Assembly (NCBI GenBank): GCA_964579675.1
Contig: CAZOIA010000205.1
Coordinates: forward strand, 1-9,786
DNA: 9,786 nucleotides
Source: CAZOIA01 sp964579675
GTDB lineage: Bacteria > Planctomycetota > Phycisphaerae > UBA1845 > PWPN01
Direction of reading: 5' to 3'
The notes below the pieces were generated by a model. That model was given only the letters and a program-made list of their open reading frames with translations, was not told the DNA's origin and made no database searches. The position numbers and the translations under genes are program-made. Positions 5,367 to 9,786 of this stretch are shown here, piece by piece; the stretch's first letter is position 1; every line of letters begins with the position of its first letter.

Positions 5367-7016
5367 ATGCCCATCGGCATGCTCCGAGCGATCGACGTCG
5401 ATCAAGCGGTCATCGGCGCGTATTTTGTCCTGACGTTCGGGATCGGCTTCTTCTCCGCCCGCCGGGCCAAGCGGTCGTCACGGGGGTTCTTCGTTGCGGA
5501 GAAATCACTCCCTTGGTGGGTGATCGGGTTCACCATGGTGGCGGCCAGCATCAGTGCCGAGCAGATGCTCGGGGAGGTCGGGTACGCGCGCGATGCCGGG
5601 ATCGTCGTGTCCAACTGGGACCTGGGGGTGTATCCGTCGCTGGTCCTGATGGTCTTCATTTTTCTCCCGCTCTACCTGCGGAGCGGGGTCACCACGATTC
5701 CGGAGTACCTCGAGAAGCGGTACGGTCGGACGACCCGGCTCATGTTTGCCGTCTATACGGTGCTCAACAACGCGTGCATCACGCTGGTGATGGTGCTGGC
5801 GCTGGGAGTGACCGCCCTGGATCACTTCCTGGGGATCGAGCCGCGGTGGGGAGCGATGATCCTGATCGCGTTTACGGGGGTTTATACGGTTTACGGCGGA
5901 ATGTTGTCGGTGGCGTGGACGCAGACGCTGCAGTGCCTGTTGTTGCTGGGGGCCGGTTTGACGATCGCGGCAGCAGGACTGATGCGGGTTCCCGGGGGCT
6001 TGTCGGGCCTTTTTGAGCGGATGGGGCAGGCTGATCTGGACCATCTGATCCGCCCGATCGACGATCCGTACGTGCCGTGGCCGGGATTGATCCTGCTGAT
6101 GCTTTCCACCAACGTCTGGTATTGCTGCACCAACCAGTTCTATGTCCAGTCCTGTCTCGGGGCCCGGGACGAGCGGCACGGACGGATGGGTGTGCTGCTC
6201 ACTGCCTTTCTCGGACCGGTGCTGACGCTGTGCTTTGCGTTTCCCGGGTACATTGCCAACGATCTGGCGGCGGTGCCGGTGGAGGAGGGGGGCATACCCG
6301 CCATTGCCGACGCCAACGCCACCTACCCCCGTCTGGTGAGTCAGCTTCTGGGTCCGGGGCTCCGGGGGTTCGTGATCGCCGCGGTGATCGGGGCGATCAT
6401 GTCGAGTGTGGCCGCGATCGTCAACGCAACGGCGAGCGTCTTTGCGAACGACTTGTACCAGAGGTGGGTCCGACCGGATTCGAGCGACGCGCGGCTCATA
6501 CGAGTGGGCCGGCTTGCGGGTCTTGCCACTCTCGTCATCGCCTATCCCCTGACGCTGTTCGCAGCCAAGTACGAGTACATCTTCACTTATTCGCAGAATG
6601 CGTGGTGCATCCTGGCGATCCCGATCATGCTGGTCTTCACGTATGGGGTATTGTGGAAACGGGCGACGAATCGGGCGGCGACGGCTACCTTCATATTCAT
6701 CGCCCCGTTCGTCGCGGTCCCCTTCGCCTTCGGGAATACGGACGATAACTTCTTGGCGCTGCCGCTGTTCGGTGGTAAGGTTCACCTGTTCAATTTCGCG
6801 TTTGTGCTGTGGCTGGTGGCGGGGGGTTTCATGCTGGTGTTCAGTCTGCTGACGCGGGCCCCTAACCCGTCAGCGGTGGCCCCGTACGTGTGGAAACCAG
6901 CAATGAACCGTCTCTCGGCAGGGCAAAGGCGGCGTTACCGTTGGCACCAACGGGTTGGCTTCTGGTGCCTTGTCGCTGGTATCATGTATCTTCTGATCTA
7001 CATCATGTACTGGTAG
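5367..7016 (+). CDS. Sodium:solute symporter, SSS (SLC5) family
   Basis: The 549-residue product is an integral inner-membrane protein with many hydrophobic segments, consistent with the 13 or more helices of this family. It would import a sugar, organic acid or related solute with sodium. Family marks include the first helix AVIGAYFVLTFGIGFFSARRA (14-34), the segment FFVAEKSLPWWVIGFTMVAAS (41-61), IPEYLEKRYGR (111-121) and the signature helix GAIMSSVAAIVNATASVF with NDLY (342-364). The serines and threonine in that helix lie where the family's sodium site is. I chose the ATG at 5367 because GAGGGAGA (5351-5358) precedes it and the sequence becomes SSS-like there. The same frame is open to an ATG at 5217, but that 50-residue extension is polar and unlike the family. 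The last 40 residues hold a polar stretch and a final helix ending at MYW. The stop is 10 bp before the lipoprotein gene. Confidence 0.93.
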   Translation: MPIGMLRAIDVDQAVIGAYFVLTFGIGFFSARRAKRSSRGFFVAEKSLPWWVIGFTMVAASISAEQMLGEVGYARDAGIVVSNWDLGVYPSLVLMVFIFLPLYLRSGVTTIPEYLEKRYGRTTRLMFAVYTVLNNACITLVMVLALGVTALDHFLGIEPRWGAMILIAFTGVYTVYGGMLSVAWTQTLQCLLLLGAGLTIAAAGLMRVPGGLSGLFERMGQADLDHLIRPIDDPYVPWPGLILLMLSTNVWYCCTNQFYVQSCLGARDERHGRMGVLLTAFLGPVLTLCFAFPGYIANDLAAVPVEEGGIPAIADANATYPRLVSQLLGPGLRGFVIAAVIGAIMSSVAAIVNATASVFANDLYQRWVRPDSSDARLIRVGRLAGLATLVIAYPLTLFAAKYEYIFTYSQNAWCILAIPIMLVFTYGVLWKRATNRAATATFIFIAPFVAVPFAFGNTDDNFLALPLFGGKVHLFNFAFVLWLVAGGFMLVFSLLTRAPNPSAVAPYVWKPAMNRLSAGQRRRYRWHQRVGFWCLVAGIMYLLIYIMYW

Positions 7017-7026
7017 GTGATCGGTC

Positions 7027-7809
7027 ATGTATGTGAAACCACGTATCCTTATCTTGGTCATGGTTGTGCCGGGATGTTCGCGCGACGCACCGGCGGTCAA
7101 GAATGCCTCACGGCAGCCGCCCGAAGAGTCTATGGGCATGCCGCTGATCCTGGCGGAGGAATTCGACGAGCCCAGCCCGGATCGGTGGATGCCGACGGAC
7201 CCAGCGGCCTGGAAGTTCACCAAGGACGGCGATCGCAGTGTGTATGCCATGGTCGCCAGGAGCGACTACAAACCGAAGTATCGCTCGCCCGAGGGCATAT
7301 CCGTGCTCAAGGATCTGTATGTCTCCGACTTCGTGCTGGACGTCTGGCTGTGTTCGACGGCGAAGGATTACGCGCATCGCGACATGTGCGTGTTCTTCGG
7401 TCACCAGGGGCCGACGCGGTTTTACTACGTGCATTTCGGCCTGAAGTCCGATGAAGTCTCGAATACCATTCACATAGTGAATGACAAGCCCCGGGCACCC
7501 ATTGCCGAGACGCGGACGGAGGGCACACCCTGGACAGAGGGCTACCACCAGGTACGGGTCGTACGCAAGGTTGAGAGCGGAACGATTGAGGCGTACTTCG
7601 ACGACATGACCACACCGGCCATGACTGCCCATGATACAACTCTTCAATGGGGGCGGATCGGCGTCGGCTCGTTCGACGATACGGGCAACGTTGATCGCAT
7701 CGTGCTGTGGGGAAGAAGAACAACGCCTCCAGCCAGCAACCGGCCCGCCGGCGCCGGGGAGGCTTCCCGGCGTTCAACAACCCAGTCATCGGCTGACCCC
7801 TCCAGATAG
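7027..7809 (+). CDS. Putative lipoprotein, probable concanavalin-like beta-sandwich domain
   Basis: The 260-residue protein starts with a short lipoprotein signal (MYVKPRILILVMVVPGC) in which C17 would be lipidated, although the proline before the glycine is unusual for a lipobox. After a polar linker the sequence alternates short beta-strand-like stretches: LILAEEFDEP (40-49), WKFTKDGDRSVYAM, YVSDFVLDVWL, CVFFGHQGPTRFYYVHFG, YHQVRVVRK and IEAYFDD, ending with a GRIGVGSFDDTGNVDRIVLWG segment. This pattern resembles LamG/DUF1080-type jelly-roll domains in extracytoplasmic glycan-related proteins. I do not recognise a catalytic motif. The last 30 or so residues are rich in Thr, Ser, Pro and Ala and look disordered. 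It starts 10 bp after the symporter and ends 13 bp before the oxidoreductase, so it belongs to the same unit. It may bind or cleave the glycan at the cell surface; this is inference. Confidence 0.7.
   Translation: MYVKPRILILVMVVPGCSRDAPAVKNASRQPPEESMGMPLILAEEFDEPSPDRWMPTDPAAWKFTKDGDRSVYAMVARSDYKPKYRSPEGISVLKDLYVSDFVLDVWLCSTAKDYAHRDMCVFFGHQGPTRFYYVHFGLKSDEVSNTIHIVNDKPRAPIAETRTEGTPWTEGYHQVRVVRKVESGTIEAYFDDMTTPAMTAHDTTLQWGRIGVGSFDDTGNVDRIVLWGRRTTPPASNRPAGAGEASRRSTTQSSADPSR
7752..7772 (+). other. Compact hairpin at the 3' end of the lipoprotein gene
   Basis: CGCCGGGGA (7752-7760) pairs with TTCCCGGCG (7764-7772), nine pairs including one G-U, around a GGC loop. It lies inside the disordered tail of the lipoprotein gene, about 50 bases before the TTG start of the next gene. 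No T-run follows. It may tune mRNA stability or expression of the last gene, or be only a by-product of GC-rich coding sequence. Confidence 0.33.
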
Positions 7810-7822
7810 CGGGAGGATAAGC

Positions 7823-9139
7823 TTGTCAGGTCGCACGCGTTATGCCGTCGTCGGGCTTGGCGGTCGCTCGGAGATGTACACGACCGCGATCCTGAAGGAC
7901 TTTGCCGATCGGGCGGAGCTGGTCGGGTACTGCGACGTCAACCAGACCCGCATGGACTATTACAACGCCAAACACGCGGACAAGCTGGGTGCCAAACCGG
8001 TCCCGACTTATATGCCGGACAGGTTCGATCAGATGATGAAGAACCAGAAGGTCGATTGTCTCATCGTGACCAGCATCGACCGCACGCATCACCATTACAT
8101 CATCCGGGCAATGGAGCTGGGTTGCGATGCCATCGCCGAGAAGCCGATGACCATTGACGCGGCCAGATGCCAGGCGATCCTTGATTGCGTCAAGCGGACG
8201 GGCCGGCATTTGACCGTTACGTTCAACTACCGCTACGCGCCGCGAAACAGCAAGGTCAGGGAACTGCTCGCCGACGGAGTGATCGGGCGGGTGCTGAGTG
8301 TGCACTTCGAATGGTTGTTGGACACGAACCACGGCGCGGACTACTTCCGGCGGTGGCATCGCGACAAGCGCAACAGCGGGGGGCTTATCGTTCACAAGGC
8401 CACGCATCACTTCGATCTGGTCAATTGGTGGATCGACTCGGTTCCGGAGACGGTGTTCGGCTTCGGTGGCCTCAAGTTCTATGGCCGAGAGAACGCCGAG
8501 GAGCGCGGCCAGCTAAGGTTCTACGACCGCGCCCACGGGAGCGAAAACGCGAAGGAGGATCCCTTCGCCCTCCACATGGACCGGCACGAGGAGCTGCGGG
8601 AGCTGTACCTCAAGGCCGAGCATGAGGACGGATACCATCGTGACCAGAGCGTCTTCGGAGACGGGATAAGTATCGAAGACGACGTGGCCCTGGTCGTCCG
8701 CTACCGCAACGGGGCAACGATGAGCTACCACCTGACGGCCTACTCGCCGTGGGAGGGCTATCGGGTGGTGTTCAACGGGACCGGTGGCCGCCTCGAAGTG
8801 GACGTGGTGGAGACGGGCTACGTCAGCGGCGGTAAGGACGACACGAACCGCCCGGAAGTGCGGGATGGCAAGGAGGTGGACGTGAAGGAATCGACCCGCG
8901 TTGTCCTCCGCCCGCATTGGGGCAAGCCCATCGAGCTGTCAGCGATCACCAGTGAAGGGGGCCACGGGGGCGCCGACGCGCGTTTGCTCCAGGATCTGTT
9001 TGCGCCGACCGGCACCGACCCGCTCAAGCGGGCAGCCACCCACATCGACGGCGCCTATTCGATCCTCGTCGGCATCGCCGCTAACAAATCCTTCGCTACC
9101 GACATGCCGGTGCACGTCGATGACCTGGTGAGATTCTAG
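7823..9139 (+). CDS. Gfo/Idh/MocA family NAD(P)-dependent oxidoreductase
   Basis: Using a TTG start at 7823, the product is 438 residues. The N-terminal Rossmann fold has YAVVGLGGRSEMY (7-19) with the dinucleotide-binding turn, an acidic strand end in VGYCDVN (34-40), and AEKP (E106-K107-P108), the family's conserved EKP with its catalytic lysine. The C-terminal domain carries NYRYAPRNSKVRELLADGVIG and KATHHFDLVNWW (192-203) with the active-site histidine region. The TTG is preferred because GGGAGG (7811-7816) precedes it by six bases and the first strand begins just after; the frame upstream overlaps the lipoprotein gene and is not family-like. No Tat or Sec signal is present, so it should be cytoplasmic. 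The substrate is probably a sugar or sugar derivative; such enzymes oxidise or epimerise hydroxyls and some make 3-keto sugars. It is the last gene of the plus-strand unit. Confidence 0.95.
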   Translation: MSGRTRYAVVGLGGRSEMYTTAILKDFADRAELVGYCDVNQTRMDYYNAKHADKLGAKPVPTYMPDRFDQMMKNQKVDCLIVTSIDRTHHHYIIRAMELGCDAIAEKPMTIDAARCQAILDCVKRTGRHLTVTFNYRYAPRNSKVRELLADGVIGRVLSVHFEWLLDTNHGADYFRRWHRDKRNSGGLIVHKATHHFDLVNWWIDSVPETVFGFGGLKFYGRENAEERGQLRFYDRAHGSENAKEDPFALHMDRHEELRELYLKAEHEDGYHRDQSVFGDGISIEDDVALVVRYRNGATMSYHLTAYSPWEGYRVVFNGTGGRLEVDVVETGYVSGGKDDTNRPEVRDGKEVDVKESTRVVLRPHWGKPIELSAITSEGGHGGADARLLQDLFAPTGTDPLKRAATHIDGAYSILVGIAANKSFATDMPVHVDDLVRF

Positions 9140-9218
9140 CTTCGGATGACGCCGCCTGCGGCTTGGCGAAAACAACGTGTTCCCCTTCCCCTTGGCATTT
9201 TGCCACTTGCAATGGGCG

Positions 9219-9248
9219 CATGTGCGGGCGAACGCCCGCGGTGACATG
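9219..9248. other. Intergenic inverted repeat between convergent genes
   Basis: CATGT (9219-9223) and GCGGGC (9224-9229) pair with GCCCGC (9234-9239) and ACATG (9244-9248). This makes 11 pairs with a GAAC loop and a four-base bulge (GGTG). It lies 80 bases after the oxidoreductase stop and about 150 bases beyond the end of the convergent DUF1080 gene. There is no T-run on either strand, so it is at best a non-canonical terminator or a REP-like palindrome. Confidence 0.35.
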
Positions 9249-9255
9249 TCAAGGG

Positions 9256-9305
9256 TTCGGATCGCGGCTAAAGGTCAACGCGCTCCCCTTCGGGTCGCGG
9301 CTAAA
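9256..9305. repeat. 17-bp direct repeat pair, 33-bp period
   Basis: TTCGGATCGCGGCTAAA (9256-9272) recurs as TTCGGGTCGCGGCTAAA (9289-9305) with a single mismatch. The two copies are 33 bp apart start to start. No gene is evident here. Confidence 0.65.
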
Positions 9306-9308
9306 CGT

Positions 9309-9347
9309 GGTCTCTGAACGCGGTCTCTCAATCTGGTCTCTCAACGT
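9309..9347. repeat. 13-bp tandem repeat, three copies
   Basis: GGTCTCTGAACGC (9309-9321), GGTCTCTCAATCT (9322-9334) and GGTCTCTCAACGT (9335-9347) are head-to-tail units with two to four differences between them. A more decayed unit may precede them at 9296-9308, overlapping the 17-bp repeat. It is intergenic with no evident coding role. Confidence 0.7.
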
Positions 9348-9396
9348 GACCTTCGAGTTCCTGTCCTTATCTATCTGAGCGATCGCCTCTTTGGGT

Positions 9397-9786
9397 TCAG
9401 TCCAGCGGTCGGATGCGGAGGTTCCGGTAGGCCACCGGGCCATGATCGCCCTGGAGCATCAGTGGTCCGTGGGCCTGCGCGGGCCCACGCATCGCGGAAC
9501 GGGTCGGGCCCTTGAGTTCGACGTTCTCGTGGACGACCTTCCCGTTGTGAACGACTTTCACAAAGCGGGCGTTCGTGATCGTCTCGCCGTCCGCGTCAAA
9601 CTCGGGTGCGCGAAAGATGACATCGTAGGTCTGCCACTGGCCCGGGGCTTTTGAGGCGTTCACTCGCGGGGCGTGGCCATCGACGTTCTGGTTGTTGATC
9701 CAGCGGGCGTAGATTCCGCCACAGTCGCTGAAGGTGACCTCCTCCTTGCCGAAGCTGTCCAGGATCTGGATCTCGTATCTGCCCAT
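9397..9786 (-). CDS. DUF1080 (3-keto-disaccharide hydrolase family) protein, C-terminal part (partial at right edge)
   Basis: About 129 residues are visible and the N-terminal half lies beyond the window. The methionine at the very edge (9784-9786) is probably internal, because in this family the GRYEIQILDSFG segment falls in the middle of the domain. Family marks are GRYEIQILDSFG, CGGIYARW, PGQWQTYDVIFRAP with the conserved Trp-Gln-Thr-Tyr, the strand VKVVHNGKVVHENVELKGPT, LMLQGDHGPVAYRNLRIRPL and the stop right after. DUF1080 proteins adopt a concanavalin-like fold, are mostly secreted, and include enzymes that cleave 3-keto-glycosides. The gene is convergent with the sulfatase-oxidoreductase unit, so it is not in the same transcript, but the theme is shared. 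Confidence 0.93.
   Translation of the reverse strand: MGRYEIQILDSFGKEEVTFSDCGGIYARWINNQNVDGHAPRVNASKAPGQWQTYDVIFRAPEFDADGETITNARFVKVVHNGKVVHENVELKGPTRSAMRGPAQAHGPLMLQGDHGPVAYRNLRIRPLD

Noticed and set aside
3803..5380. A 525-codon open frame on the minus strand opposite the sulfatase gene
   Set aside because: It mirrors the sulfatase gene almost end to end, has no recognisable domain and is explained by GC-rich codon use on the coding strand, where stops are rare in the antisense frame.
5505..6785. A 426-codon minus-strand open frame opposite the symporter
   Set aside because: Its composition is dominated by Arg, Gln, His and Asp, the expected antisense of hydrophobic membrane codons.
9151..9165. 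GCCG-CCTG-CGGC followed by TT after the oxidoreductase as an intrinsic terminator
   Set aside because: The stem is only four pairs and there is no real T-run.

Overview
The window reads like a GC-rich chromosomal segment of a planctomycete or a close relative in the PVC group. I infer this from gene content: a type I sulfatase, an SSS-family sodium symporter, a Gfo/Idh/MocA oxidoreductase and a DUF1080 (3-keto-disaccharide hydrolase family) protein lie close together, as is common in those bacteria. No marker gene is present, so the taxonomic call is an inference.

Layout. The left end (1-444, minus) holds the N-terminal part of a zinc-ribbon/HTH transposase-like gene that runs off the window; a strong hairpin directly abuts its ribosome binding site. 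A 16-bp tandem repeat (609-682) follows. Next is a minus-strand YchF/OLA1-type P-loop NTPase (698-1762) with a recognisable promoter. It is divergent from a plus-strand gene set starting at 1940: a fused formyltransferase-polysaccharide deacetylase (1940-3790), a secreted sulfatase (3809-5209), an SSS symporter (5367-7016), a small lipoprotein with a probable beta-sandwich fold (7027-7809) and a Gfo/Idh/MocA oxidoreductase with a TTG start (7823-9139). Gaps are 18, 157, 10 and 13 bp, so the set looks like an operon, possibly with an internal break before the symporter. The intergenic stretch 9140-9396 holds a hairpin and two kinds of short repeat but no gene. At the right edge is the C-terminal part of a convergent DUF1080 protein.

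Working together. The sulfatase would remove sulfate esters from an external glycan, the symporter would import a released sugar or related solute, and the oxidoreductase would act on it in the cytoplasm. The neighbouring DUF1080 protein fits 3-keto-glycoside chemistry. How the formyltransferase-deacetylase connects to this is unknown; it looks more like an amino-sugar or envelope-glycan modifying enzyme. The most unusual items are that fusion protein, the YchF-like NTPase that lacks the usual catalytic histidine and G-domain signature, and the hairpin beside the transposase ribosome binding site. I found no clear evidence of an entirely new system.
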